DNA of 64,000 nucleotides. Source: NORP233 sp050186825. Its GTDB lineage: Bacteria > Planctomycetota > J058. The stretch lies in the NCBI GenBank assembly GCA_050186825.1, contig JBFWYD010000009.1:62001-126000 (forward strand). The letters run 5' to 3'. A program made the position numbers and the translations under genes. Under the pieces are notes generated by a model, which was given only the letters and a program-made list of their open reading frames with translations, did not search any database and was not told the DNA's origin. Below are positions 35,089 through 43,433 of this stretch, piece by piece; positions within the stretch are counted from its first letter, which is position 1; each line of letters starts with the position of its first letter.

Positions 35089-36435
35089 ATGAAGAAGCTC
35101 TGGTCGCTGGTGGCCCTGACCCTGGTCCTGGCCGCTCCCCTGCTGCCCGCCCCCCTCCTGGCCGCGCCGCTGCCCAAGGGCGAGGAGAAGAAGATCAAGC
35201 AGGCCCTCGGCGAGGCGATCACCAAGGGCGACTGGGATGCCGCCGGCAAGCAGCTCAAGGCGCTGGCCGCGGCCGACGACAAGAAGGCCTGGCAGCTGAT
35301 GGTCAAGGTGGTCGAGAAGTCGCCGCCCGAGGCGCAGCTCGAGCTGATCCTGGCCGACGCCGCCAAGACCATGACCAACGCGGGCGTCCAGGCCGAGGTG
35401 CGCAAGACCGCGGTCAAGTCGAGCCAGGCGCGGATCCGCCGGGTCCTGATCGGCTCCCTGGCGGAGGTCAAGGACTGGGACGGGCTGGCCAAGGCGCTCA
35501 AGGACAAGGACGAGCAGGTCGCGGCCATGGCCGCCTGGGCCCTGATCGACGCGCGGGCTCCCGAGGGCGTGGAGCCGCTGCTCGAGCGCCTCGAGCAGCT
35601 CGAGAAGAACCGCGACGGGATCTGGGACGTGCTCAACAAGGGGCTCGGGCAGCTGCTCGGGCTGCGCTGCAGCTCGGCCATCGAGTACCGCTCGCGCTGG
35701 GAGCTGGTGAAGTCGCAGGGCGGGCTCGACAGCGTCAAGCCGGAGCCCCAGGCCGAGGGCGAGGGCGAGGTCAAGACCATGGTCCGCGTGCGCCTGTTCG
35801 GGCGCGCGATCGACTGCACCCGCGTCGTGTTCATCCTCGACGTCTCGGGCTCCATGAAGGAGAAGGACCCGGACCAGCTCCCCGACGACAGCGACGAGGC
35901 GGGCACGCGCACGCGCAAGGGCGCGGGCGACAGCGCCCAGCGCGAGGGCGGCGACGAGGCCAACCTGCTCACGCGCCTGGAGCGGGCCCAGCGCCAGCTC
36001 AAGAAGGTGATCGCGAACCTGCCGGCCAACTTCAAGATCAACATCGTGGCCTACAGCTCGCAGGTGAAGCTGTGGCGCGGCCCGGACGTGGACCACGGCA
36101 AGCAGCAGCCCGAGCTGCACCCGCTGAGCGACGCCAACCGCAAGGAGGCGATCGCCTTCGTCGAGTCCTTCAAGGCCAGCGGCGTGACCGTGACCGACAC
36201 CGCCCTCCGGCGCGCCTACGAGGTCGACGGCGCGCGCTGCTTCTACCTGCTCTCCGACGGCACGGCCACGCACGACGGCCAGACCCCGGTCCCGACCCCC
36301 GAGATCATCTCGGTGCTCGACGAGTTCAAGGCTAAGCACGTCACGGTGCACACGCTCGGCTTCAAGGACGCAGACGTGGAGATGATGAAGGAGCTCGCCA
36401 AGCACACCGGCGGGCGCTACTCCGACATCAAGTAG
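35089..36435 (+). CDS. Secreted von Willebrand factor A domain protein
   Basis: 448 aa, ATG 35089 with GGAGG upstream. A signal peptide (cleavage near residue 26, LLAAP) precedes a HEAT-like helical region (about residues 30-200). The VWA domain (about 235-448) has the MIDAS residues DVSGSM in FILDVSGSMKEKD, Thr in GVTVTDTALR and Asp in LLSDGTATHD, and ends in the last VWA helix. It is probably a periplasmic or surface protein for metal-dependent binding. It is divergent from the acyl-CoA synthetase gene, with 129 bp between starts. Confidence 0.85.
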   Translation: MKKLWSLVALTLVLAAPLLPAPLLAAPLPKGEEKKIKQALGEAITKGDWDAAGKQLKALAAADDKKAWQLMVKVVEKSPPEAQLELILADAAKTMTNAGVQAEVRKTAVKSSQARIRRVLIGSLAEVKDWDGLAKALKDKDEQVAAMAAWALIDARAPEGVEPLLERLEQLEKNRDGIWDVLNKGLGQLLGLRCSSAIEYRSRWELVKSQGGLDSVKPEPQAEGEGEVKTMVRVRLFGRAIDCTRVVFILDVSGSMKEKDPDQLPDDSDEAGTRTRKGAGDSAQREGGDEANLLTRLERAQRQLKKVIANLPANFKINIVAYSSQVKLWRGPDVDHGKQQPELHPLSDANRKEAIAFVESFKASGVTVTDTALRRAYEVDGARCFYLLSDGTATHDGQTPVPTPEIISVLDEFKAKHVTVHTLGFKDADVEMMKELAKHTGGRYSDIK

Positions 36436-36461
36436 GCGGAGGCGCGGCAATCCGCGCCGAC

Positions 36462-36496
36462 TCCCGCGGCTCGCTTCGCGAGCCTGTCATCAGCTA
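36462..36496. repeat. Right 35-bp inverted repeat
   Basis: Exact reverse complement of 32796-32830, located 26 bp after the VWA gene stop. Together the pair brackets a 3.7-kb segment with two genes and no transposase. Confidence 0.8.
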
Positions 36497-36558
36497 GGAG
36501 ACCCTGGCGTTGGATCCCGCCCGGCGTCGCCGCCAGCTGCGAGCCCCTCGAAGCGGGC

Positions 36559-38130
36559 TCAACTGGGCGGCGGGGCGGCCTCGATCCAGTCCTCGCCGAC
36601 GCGGACCTGGACCCTGTAGAGCTCTGGTCGCAGGTCGCTCCAGTTGTCGGAGACGCCCACCCGGCGATGCCGGCGCAGGATCTGGAGGTCCACGTCGCTG
36701 ACCACGATCGTCTCGGCGTTGGGCACGGCCTCGGCCGCCACCCCGTCGCGCGGGAAGGACAGGTCGCTCGGGGTGTAGATCCCGGATGCCGCGTAGTGCA
36801 CGTCCACGTTGGCCACGAAGGGCAGGTTGCCCACGCAGCCCGCGGTGGCCACGTAGACCTCGTTCTCGATGGCGCGCGCCAGGGCGCAGGTCCGGACCCG
36901 CAGGTAGCTCGAGCGCTCGTCGGTGGTGAAGGGCACGAACAGGAGCTCCGCGCCCTGGGCGACCGCGTAGCGGGCCAGCTCGGGGACGGTCACGTCGGTC
37001 GAGAGCAGGATCGCCACCCGGCCGCGGTCGGTGTCGAACACGTCGAGCTTGTGGCCGGGCTCGAGGCCCCACCACTTCCGCTCGCTCTCGGTCACGTGCA
37101 GCTTGAGCTGACGCTCGAGGGTGCCGTCGCGGCGGAACAGGTAGGACGCGTTGTAGAGCCGGTCGCGCTCGACCCGGAACATGGAGCCGCCCACGATGTT
37201 GACGTTCCCCTTGATTGCGAGCTCGCTCACGAGCTCGAGGTACTGCGGGGTGAGCTCCGCCAGGCGCCGCTGGGCCAGGCCCGGGCGCTCGTCGCGGAGG
37301 AAGCTCAACAGCTGGGTCGTGAACAGCTCCGGGAACACGCAGAAGTCGGCCCGGTACTCGGCGGCCACGTCCACGAAGAAGGCGACCTGCTGGGCGAAGT
37401 CGGCGAAGTCGTCGATGGGGCGCAGCTGGTACTGCACGCAGCAGATCCGGGCCAGCTTGGTCCTGCGGAAGGCGCGCCGCCGCTCCGGCACGTAGTCGAC
37501 GTTGGCCCACTCGAGGAAGGTCGCGTAGCCGCGCGAGGCCACGTCGCTCGGCATGTAGTCGGGGATCAGCCGCTTGAGGCTGAAGCCGTTGGCGAGCTGA
37601 GCGGTGAGCACCGGGTCGAACAGCGACTTGCGCAGCACGGCCTCGACGTACTCGCTGGCCGAGAGCTGCTCCGCGTGGGCGCCGTAGCCGGGGATGCGCC
37701 CGCCGATGATGATCCGCCGCACGTTGCGCTCGCGCGCCAGGCGCTTGCGCTCCTCGTAGAGCCGGCGGCTGAGGCGCATCCCCCGGAACTCGGGGTCGAC
37801 CATGATCTCGATCCCGTAGAGGGAGTCGCCGTCGGGGGTGTGGTTGCGGATGTAGCCGCTGTCCGCGATCACCTTCCAGTCGTGCCAGTCCTCGTGCTCG
37901 GCGAAGTCGACGATCAGCGAGCTGGAGCTGGCGGCCAGCACGCCGTCGATCTCGAGCACGATCTGCCCCTCGGGGAAGACCCGCAGCTGGCTCTCGATCT
38001 GCTCGCGCTTCCAGGGCCCCATGTTGGGGAAGCAGCGCAGCTGCATCGCGACCAGCGCGTCGAAGTCCTCCAGCCGGAGCTGGCGGACCACGATCCGGGT
38101 CTCGAAGTCGTCGAGCTCGCGCGCGCTCAC
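36559..38130 (-). CDS. GNAT-nitrilase fusion paralogue lacking the catalytic Cys
   Basis: 523 aa, GTG 38130 overlapping the upstream stop by 3 bp. The N-terminal GNAT acetyltransferase (about residues 10-165, GIEIMVDPEFRGMRLSRRLY) is followed by a carbon-nitrogen hydrolase domain (about 225-500). The hydrolase Glu (VFPELFTTQ) and Lys (LKLHVTESE) are kept, but the Cys position reads ILLSTDVTVPEL, with Ser instead of the ICYDVEFPE seen in its neighbour. An amidase of this class would be inactive without the Cys. It may be a regulatory partner of the intact paralogue encoded next to it, or an enzyme with changed chemistry. Confidence 0.85.
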   Translation of the reverse strand: MSARELDDFETRIVVRQLRLEDFDALVAMQLRCFPNMGPWKREQIESQLRVFPEGQIVLEIDGVLAASSSSLIVDFAEHEDWHDWKVIADSGYIRNHTPDGDSLYGIEIMVDPEFRGMRLSRRLYEERKRLARERNVRRIIIGGRIPGYGAHAEQLSASEYVEAVLRKSLFDPVLTAQLANGFSLKRLIPDYMPSDVASRGYATFLEWANVDYVPERRRAFRRTKLARICCVQYQLRPIDDFADFAQQVAFFVDVAAEYRADFCVFPELFTTQLLSFLRDERPGLAQRRLAELTPQYLELVSELAIKGNVNIVGGSMFRVERDRLYNASYLFRRDGTLERQLKLHVTESERKWWGLEPGHKLDVFDTDRGRVAILLSTDVTVPELARYAVAQGAELLFVPFTTDERSSYLRVRTCALARAIENEVYVATAGCVGNLPFVANVDVHYAASGIYTPSDLSFPRDGVAAEAVPNAETIVVSDVDLQILRRHRRVGVSDNWSDLRPELYRVQVRVGEDWIEAAPPPS

Positions 38131-39668
38131 GCCGGCGGCTCGACGTCGCACTCGTAGCGGAACAGGTCGCGGCGCCGGTCCAGGCGCGGCCGGACGCTGC
38201 CCTCGTGGATGGCCTCGGTCAGGGCCTCGAAGTCGATGTCGGTGGTGATGATCGTCTCGGTGTTGACGCCGGCCTCGACCAGGATCCCGTCGCGCGCGAA
38301 GGGGAAGTCCGACGGCGAGAGCACCGCGGACTGCGCGTACTGGATGTCCATGTTCTCGGCGTCCGGCAGGTTGCCGACCGTGCCGGCCATGGCCACGTAG
38401 ACCTGGTTCTCGACGGCCCGGGCCTGGGCGCAGTAGCGCACGCGCAGGTAGGCCTGGCGGTCGTCGGTGCAGAAGGGCACGAAGATCAGCTCGGCGCCCT
38501 GGTCGGCCAGGTAGCGCGCCGCCTCGGGGAACTCGACGTCGTAGCAGATCAGGATCCCGACCTTGGCCTTGCGGGTGTGGAAGACCTGGAGCGTCGAGCC
38601 GCCCGCGATGCCCCAGGAGCGGGCCTCGTTGGGCGTGATGTGCAGCTTGGGCTGGCGATGGACCGTGCCCGAGGGCAGGTAGAGCGAGGCCACGTTCTCG
38701 ATCGTGTCCTCGTCGACGCGGATCGGGTGGCTGCCGCCCACGATCGCGACCTGGAACTCGGCGGCCAGCCCCTGGAACAGCTCGTCGAGCTGCGGGGTGT
38801 AGTCGGTCAGGTGGCGGATCGCGTCGAGCGGGGTCTTGGCGTCGATGAAGGACATCAGCTGCGCGGTCAGGAGCTCGGGGAAGAGCACGAAGTCGGCCCC
38901 GTAGCCCGCGGCCACGTCCACGAAGTAGCGGACCTGGCGGGCGAAGCCGTCGAAGTCCTCGAGCTTGCGCAGGCGGTACTGCACGCAGGAGACGCGCACC
39001 GAGAGGTCCTTGCGCGCGCGCGAGCGGAAGCCGGGGTTGACCCACTCGAGCAGGGCCACGCGCTCCTCCTCCCCGTCGGGCCGGCTGCGGAAGTGGCGCA
39101 GCACGCGCTTCAGGATCAGGTCCTGGGAGAGCCGGGGCGTGAGCGCGGGGTCCTGGAGCTCCTCGGCCTCGACCCGGCGCGCGTACTCCTCGGCGGACAT
39201 GTCGTCGGCGTGCTCGGCGTAGCCGGGCAGCGCCACGGGGACGAGCAGGCGGCGGAGGTTGCCCTTGCGGCACAGGTCGCGCAGCGCGTCGAGCAGCTGG
39301 GCGTCCAGCTGCTCGTCGGGGCCCCGGCCGCGGTGCTCGGGGTGCACGGCCAGGGCGGCCAGGTAGAGCGTGTCGCCGTAGGGGTCGTGGTTGCGGAACC
39401 AGCCCTCGTCGGTCATCCCGACCCAGGAGTGGTCGCGGTAGGGGTCGCGCCGGCCGTGGACCACCAGCGTGCGGGCGGCGGCCACGGGGTCGTCGCGCCC
39501 TTCGACCTCGAGCAGGAGCTGCCCCTCGGGGAACAGGCGCTCGTGCTCGAGCAGGCGCTCCTCGCAGAACAGGCCGGCGGGCAGGTCGGAGGAGGTCGCG
39601 AACAGGCGGAGCAGGCACTCGGCATCGGAGGTGTTCGCGACGCGGAGGTAGGCGGTGGGATGCGTCAT
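38127..39668 (-). CDS. GNAT-nitrilase fusion protein, intact catalytic triad
   Basis: 513 aa, ATG 39668. It combines a GNAT acetyltransferase (about residues 8-165, LYLAALAVHPEHRGRGPDEQ) with a carbon-nitrogen hydrolase of the nitrilase superfamily (about 225-495). The Glu-Lys-Cys triad is present in FVLFPELLTAQ, KLHITPNEARSWG and ILICYDVEFPEA. Such fusions are known in several bacteria, but the physiological substrate is unclear; combined N-acetylation and amide hydrolysis is likely. It is followed by a paralogue of the same layout with overlapping codons, so the pair is one transcription unit, 5' gene first. Confidence 0.88.
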   Translation of the reverse strand: MTHPTAYLRVANTSDAECLLRLFATSSDLPAGLFCEERLLEHERLFPEGQLLLEVEGRDDPVAAARTLVVHGRRDPYRDHSWVGMTDEGWFRNHDPYGDTLYLAALAVHPEHRGRGPDEQLDAQLLDALRDLCRKGNLRRLLVPVALPGYAEHADDMSAEEYARRVEAEELQDPALTPRLSQDLILKRVLRHFRSRPDGEEERVALLEWVNPGFRSRARKDLSVRVSCVQYRLRKLEDFDGFARQVRYFVDVAAGYGADFVLFPELLTAQLMSFIDAKTPLDAIRHLTDYTPQLDELFQGLAAEFQVAIVGGSHPIRVDEDTIENVASLYLPSGTVHRQPKLHITPNEARSWGIAGGSTLQVFHTRKAKVGILICYDVEFPEAARYLADQGAELIFVPFCTDDRQAYLRVRYCAQARAVENQVYVAMAGTVGNLPDAENMDIQYAQSAVLSPSDFPFARDGILVEAGVNTETIITTDIDFEALTEAIHEGSVRPRLDRRRDLFRYECDVEPPA

Positions 39669-39782
39669 GCGACGCAGTTTGACACACGCGCCGAGCGCAC
39701 CGAAGGACTGGCCCCGGCGCGCGCGCAGCTCCGCGGGCGATCGCGCCGCGGGCCGCTGGAGCGGCCCGTAGGTCGCCGCGCG

Positions 39783-41699
39783 CTACTCGCCGTGGACCGG
39801 GCCCTCGACCTTCTTGCCCTGCTCCACCTTGCGCTGCACGTCGTTCTGCTGCTTGGGCCCGCCCACGTGCTCGCGCGCGTAGCCGCGCACGCCGCCCGCG
39901 TCGTCGAGCTCGTAGCGGAGCATCCGCGGCAGGCTCCCCTCGCGGCGGTCGAGGTCGGTGCTCAGCCACTCGTCGTCCTGCTTGGCCGCGCCGTCGGCGC
40001 GGGCCACGAGCTTGCCGGCGCGGTCGAAGGCGCGCCGCTCGACCTTGAAGCCCATCCCCGCGGGCGTGACGACCAGCTCGACCCGCTGGCCGCCGCGCGC
40101 CTCGAGCTGGTAGTGCCCCTGGGCCCAGGGCATCCGGCGCAGCCACTTGCGGGTCCCGTCCACGCCGTCGCGGTGCTCGTCCAGCCAGGCGAGCATCTCC
40201 TGGGGGACCATGCTCCGCCCGTGCTTGGCCTTGAACCCGGTGTTCGCCTGCTGGAGCGCGCCCATGTAGAGGTTCGCGGCCTTGTCCAGCGCCATGAAGG
40301 TCCGCACGGCGCCGGCGGACATCCCGTCGGGGACCTTGCCCATGTCGAGGTGCACCTTGTGGAGCGCGCCCATGATCGAGGTCCCGGCCGAGACCAGCCA
40401 CGACCAGCGCAGGCGGTAGTTGTCCTCGTCCATCCACTTGAAGATCGAGTAGAGGACGGCCTGGCGGAGGTGGTTCCCCTCGAGCCGGTCGATGCGCGCG
40501 GCCTCGGCCACACGGCGCAGGGTGCCAGAGACGTCGGCGTCGCCAGGGGCGGTCACCTCGCCCGAGGGGTCGATCCCCCAGGAGTCGAACAGCGCCTGGC
40601 TGTTCGACCCGTGGTTGAAGTGGGTCTTGATGGGGAACAGCTCCACGCCGGCCTTGCGGAAGATCTCGTCGCCGACCGCGGCGCAGAAGTAGGCGTCGGG
40701 GTCGGGGACGCCCGCGCCCTCCTCGCCCTTGATCCGGTCCTCGAGCCCCTGGCGCGGGTTGCCCATCGAGAAGTCGTAGCCGAGCGCCTTGCCGGCGTTC
40801 ACCGCGTCGCGGGCGCGCGCGAAGAAGGCGTCCGCTGCGGCGTCGATGGCCGGCTGCTTGGCGGGGTCGCGCACGAGGAAGATCACGTCCCGATCGACGC
40901 CCTCGTAGTGCTTGGCGAGCGGCTGGAGGATCACGCCCGTCTCGATCAGCGACTCGATCAGGAACAGGGTCCCGGCCGGGTAGGTCACGCCCTTGACCGT
41001 CTGGGGGGCGTCCGAGCGGTAGCCGATCGCCAGATGGCTGAAGGTGTTGTCCTCGTCGGCCGAGCGGGCGATCGCCGCCGAGACGTTGCTCTGGCCCATG
41101 CACAGGAGCACGAAGGTGCGCGGGAGCTGCTCGGGGCGGGTGCGCGCGAACTCGGGGTCCACGCTCCAGTGGTGGCTGGGGAAGGCCTCGGCCAGGGCGG
41201 GCCTGCCGTGCTCGTAGAGCCGGGCGGGCTGGCGAGCCTGCGTGCGCAGGAGCACGGCCTCACGCAGGTAGCGGACCCCGCGCAGCAGGCGGCGCTTGGC
41301 GTTGGCGACCTCGGGCGTGAGCTGGCCCTTGGCGTGGAGCTCGGCCATCCGCGCGTCGAGCACGAGGGTCGCCTCGAACAGGCCCATCACCAGCCCATGC
41401 GGGTCGCGGTCGATGGCGTCGTAGTCGATCGCATCGGGGCTGAGCCCGAAGATCTCGGCGTAGGCCTCGTGCATCAGCTTGGCCGCGGTCTGCGCGGTGA
41501 AGCGGGCCGGGTCGGCCACGAGCGCCCGGTGGCGCGCGAGCTCGCGCACCAGGTCGACCTTCCCCGCGGCGGGGGCCTGCCGCGCGGGTGGCTTGGGGAG
41601 CGGGAGGCCGCCCCCCTGGCGGTCCTGGGCGCAGGTGGCGCCGCCGGCGAGGACGAGGGCGAGGACGAGAGCCAGGAGGAGGGTGGGTCGCGTGCGCAT
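39783..41699 (-). CDS. Secreted YiiX/permuted NlpC-P60-like papain-fold protein
   Basis: 638 aa, ATG 41699. It has a signal peptide (to about A24). Residues about 180-345 match the permuted NlpC/P60 (YiiX/DUF830-like) papain fold: a conserved His in NTFSHLAIGYRSD, Glu in LIESLIETGV, and the late Cys in DAYFCAAVGDEIFRKAG, which takes the place of the usual 'CSELV'. The remaining C-terminal half (345-638) is helical then beta-rich, without a recognised family. It is probably a periplasmic hydrolase of amide or thioester bonds. Its start is 153 bp from the start of the E1-like gene, in divergent orientation, so both may share a control region. Confidence 0.75.
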   Translation of the reverse strand: MRTRPTLLLALVLALVLAGGATCAQDRQGGGLPLPKPPARQAPAAGKVDLVRELARHRALVADPARFTAQTAAKLMHEAYAEIFGLSPDAIDYDAIDRDPHGLVMGLFEATLVLDARMAELHAKGQLTPEVANAKRRLLRGVRYLREAVLLRTQARQPARLYEHGRPALAEAFPSHHWSVDPEFARTRPEQLPRTFVLLCMGQSNVSAAIARSADEDNTFSHLAIGYRSDAPQTVKGVTYPAGTLFLIESLIETGVILQPLAKHYEGVDRDVIFLVRDPAKQPAIDAAADAFFARARDAVNAGKALGYDFSMGNPRQGLEDRIKGEEGAGVPDPDAYFCAAVGDEIFRKAGVELFPIKTHFNHGSNSQALFDSWGIDPSGEVTAPGDADVSGTLRRVAEAARIDRLEGNHLRQAVLYSIFKWMDEDNYRLRWSWLVSAGTSIMGALHKVHLDMGKVPDGMSAGAVRTFMALDKAANLYMGALQQANTGFKAKHGRSMVPQEMLAWLDEHRDGVDGTRKWLRRMPWAQGHYQLEARGGQRVELVVTPAGMGFKVERRAFDRAGKLVARADGAAKQDDEWLSTDLDRREGSLPRMLRYELDDAGGVRGYAREHVGGPKQQNDVQRKVEQGKKVEGPVHGE

Positions 41700-41852
41700 G
41701 GGCGCCTCCAGTGGCTGGAGAGGGTAGCGGGCGGCCCCGACCGACTCAACGCGAAACCGGCCCTGGCTGGGCGCAGGCGCGCGAAGCGGCGCCCGCGAGC
41801 GCCCATCTCGCTGGCCTCGCCCCTCCGCGCAGCGCCTGGTATCGTCGGGCCC

Positions 41853-43142
41853 ATGAGCGGCTTTCAGATCAAGGTGACCGACCGACGCGGCGACGATCCG
41901 GAGCCGCTGGGGTCGGGCGCCGCCTCCGCTCACCCGCCGGGGGCCGGCAAGATCCAGATCAAGCGCGAGGACGTGGTCGAGGACCGCTACCACCGCCTGC
42001 GCCTGATCAAGTGGTGGGACCAGGCCCTGCTCGAGAAGACGACCGTCGTGATCGCGGGCGCCGGCGCGCTGGGGAACGAGGCGATCAAGAACCTGGCCCT
42101 GCTCGGCGTGGGCCGGATGATCGTCTGCGACATGGACGGGATCGAGACCAGCAACCTGACCCGCTCGGTCCTGTTCCGGCAGCACGACATCGGCCGCCAC
42201 AAGGCGGCGGTGGCCTGCGAGCGCGCCCAGGAGATCAACCCCGACGTGCGCGCGATCCCGATCCAGGGCGACCTGCGCTACTCGCTGGGCCTGGGCGTGA
42301 TCCGCCGCTCGGCCGTGGTCCTGGGCTGCCTCGACAACATCGCGGCCCGCGTCTACCTCAGCCGCCACGCCTACCGGGTCGGCAAGCCCTCGATCGACGC
42401 CGGGCTCGACACGGTCAACGGCGACGTCTACACCTTCAGCCCGCCCGACGGCCCTTGCTACGAGTGCCGGCTCAAGGAGGTCGATCGCAAGGAGTTTCGC
42501 CGCCGCCAGAGCTGCCTCAAGCTGGCCCGCAGCGAGATCGATCTCGGCGGCAAGGTGCCCACGGCCCCGACCATCGCGGCCATCGCCTCGGGCCTCCAGA
42601 CCCAGATCGCCGTGCGCCTGATCCACGGGCTGCGCGTCCCCCACGGGCGCCGGCTCGGCCTCTACGGGATGAGCGACGTGTTCTTCGACATCCAGCTCGA
42701 GGTCAGCGAGGACTGCCCCGCGCACGGCTGGATGGAGTGCCTCGTCGGCCGCGAGGTCGTGGAGACCCCGCTCTCGGCCGGGCGCAGCACGCTCGCCGAC
42801 CTCCTGGGCGAGGTCCGCGCGCGGCTCGGCAGCGACGAGGCCTACGTGAGCCTCGAGGACGACCGCGAGGTGATCGTGGGCCTGTCCTGCGCCGGCTGCG
42901 GGGTCTCGCGCTCGGTGCTCGCCCTGGCGGGCGACCTGAGCGAGGACGAGGCCCGCTGCCCCAAGTGTGAGGAGCCCATGGCGCCCGACGTCCGCTCGCA
43001 GCTGGACGGGAGCGAGGGCCTCTCCGATCGAACGCTGGCCGACATCGGCCTGCCGCCGCTGCACGTCGTCAAGGGCGTCGATCCGGCCTCCGGTCAGGAG
43101 GTCCTGGTCGAGCTCACGGGCGACCTAGAGAAGTTCTTCTAG
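41853..43142 (+). CDS. E1-like ubiquitin-activating enzyme (ThiF/MoeB family)
   Basis: 429 aa, ATG 41853. It has an E1-type adenylation domain: nucleotide loop GAGALG (69-74), D93/D95 in CDMDGIETSNLTRS with N101 and R104, K117, and D161-N162 in GCLDN. Cys pairs C202/C205 and a late zinc ribbon (C346/C349, C369/C372) are present. C221 (RRQSCLKLA) or C288/C296 are candidates for the thioester Cys. There is no rhodanese domain and no fused E2. It should adenylate the C-terminal glycine of the ubiquitin-like protein encoded 16 bp downstream and pass it to the E2 encoded after that. It is the first gene of a five-gene operon; the N-terminal 40 residues are a flexible extension. Confidence 0.93.
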   Translation: MSGFQIKVTDRRGDDPEPLGSGAASAHPPGAGKIQIKREDVVEDRYHRLRLIKWWDQALLEKTTVVIAGAGALGNEAIKNLALLGVGRMIVCDMDGIETSNLTRSVLFRQHDIGRHKAAVACERAQEINPDVRAIPIQGDLRYSLGLGVIRRSAVVLGCLDNIAARVYLSRHAYRVGKPSIDAGLDTVNGDVYTFSPPDGPCYECRLKEVDRKEFRRRQSCLKLARSEIDLGGKVPTAPTIAAIASGLQTQIAVRLIHGLRVPHGRRLGLYGMSDVFFDIQLEVSEDCPAHGWMECLVGREVVETPLSAGRSTLADLLGEVRARLGSDEAYVSLEDDREVIVGLSCAGCGVSRSVLALAGDLSEDEARCPKCEEPMAPDVRSQLDGSEGLSDRTLADIGLPPLHVVKGVDPASGQEVLVELTGDLEKFF

Positions 43143-43158
43143 ACGGGAGTGTCTCCCC

Positions 43159-43428
43159 ATGGCCCAGATCTCGGTCACGCTGGTGCGCGCCGACACCAAC
43201 CAGGAGTTCGACGTCGAGCTCCCCGACGACGCGAGCATCTCCGAGCTCCTTCCCGCGCTGGTCAAGGAGCTGGGGCTGCCGCTGACTGGCCCCGACGGTA
43301 ACCAGGTCGCCTACGAGCTCTCCAACAAGCGGACGGGGCGCGAGTACAAGGAGGGCGACAGCCTGGGGAGCGCGAGCACCAAGAGCGGTGACGTGCTCCT
43401 CCTGACCTCGACCTTCGTCGCGGGCTGA
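43159..43428 (+). CDS. Ubiquitin-like protein (YukD/beta-grasp type)
   Basis: 89 aa, ATG 43159. The sequence follows the beta-grasp pattern of YukD-like and ubiquitin-like proteins: hairpin ISVTLVRADTNQEFDVELP, helix SISELLPALVKELGLP, and final strand DVLLLTSTFVAG. It ends exactly in Gly89 with nothing after it, so the C-terminus needed for adenylation is exposed without processing. There is no Gly-Gly pair. It contains several lysines (including K70 and K74 region), so chains are possible. It lies between the E1 and E2 genes, which strongly supports a role as the protein modifier rather than an ESX accessory. Confidence 0.88.
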   Translation: MAQISVTLVRADTNQEFDVELPDDASISELLPALVKELGLPLTGPDGNQVAYELSNKRTGREYKEGDSLGSASTKSGDVLLLTSTFVAG

Positions 43429-43433
43429 GCTCG

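Noticed and set aside
32796..36496. Transposon bounded by the 35-bp inverted repeats
   Set aside because: No transposase inside and no obvious target duplication; the genes look like ordinary host genes. Kept only as a repeat finding.
36559..41103. A 1514-codon open frame on the minus strand spanning two nitrilase genes and the papain-fold gene
   Set aside because: Only the last 523 codons are the real gene. The rest is Arg/Gly/Ala-rich shadow of the neighbouring genes in another frame, an effect of very high GC.
38205..43142. A 1645-codon plus-strand frame leading into the E1 gene
   Set aside because: The segment before 41853 is antisense to recognised genes and has no domain; the ThiF homology begins after ATG 41853.
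43159..43428. Reading the YukD-like protein as a type VII secretion accessory
   Set aside because: No EccC, WXG100 or EccD genes are nearby, whereas E1 and E2 genes flank it directly.
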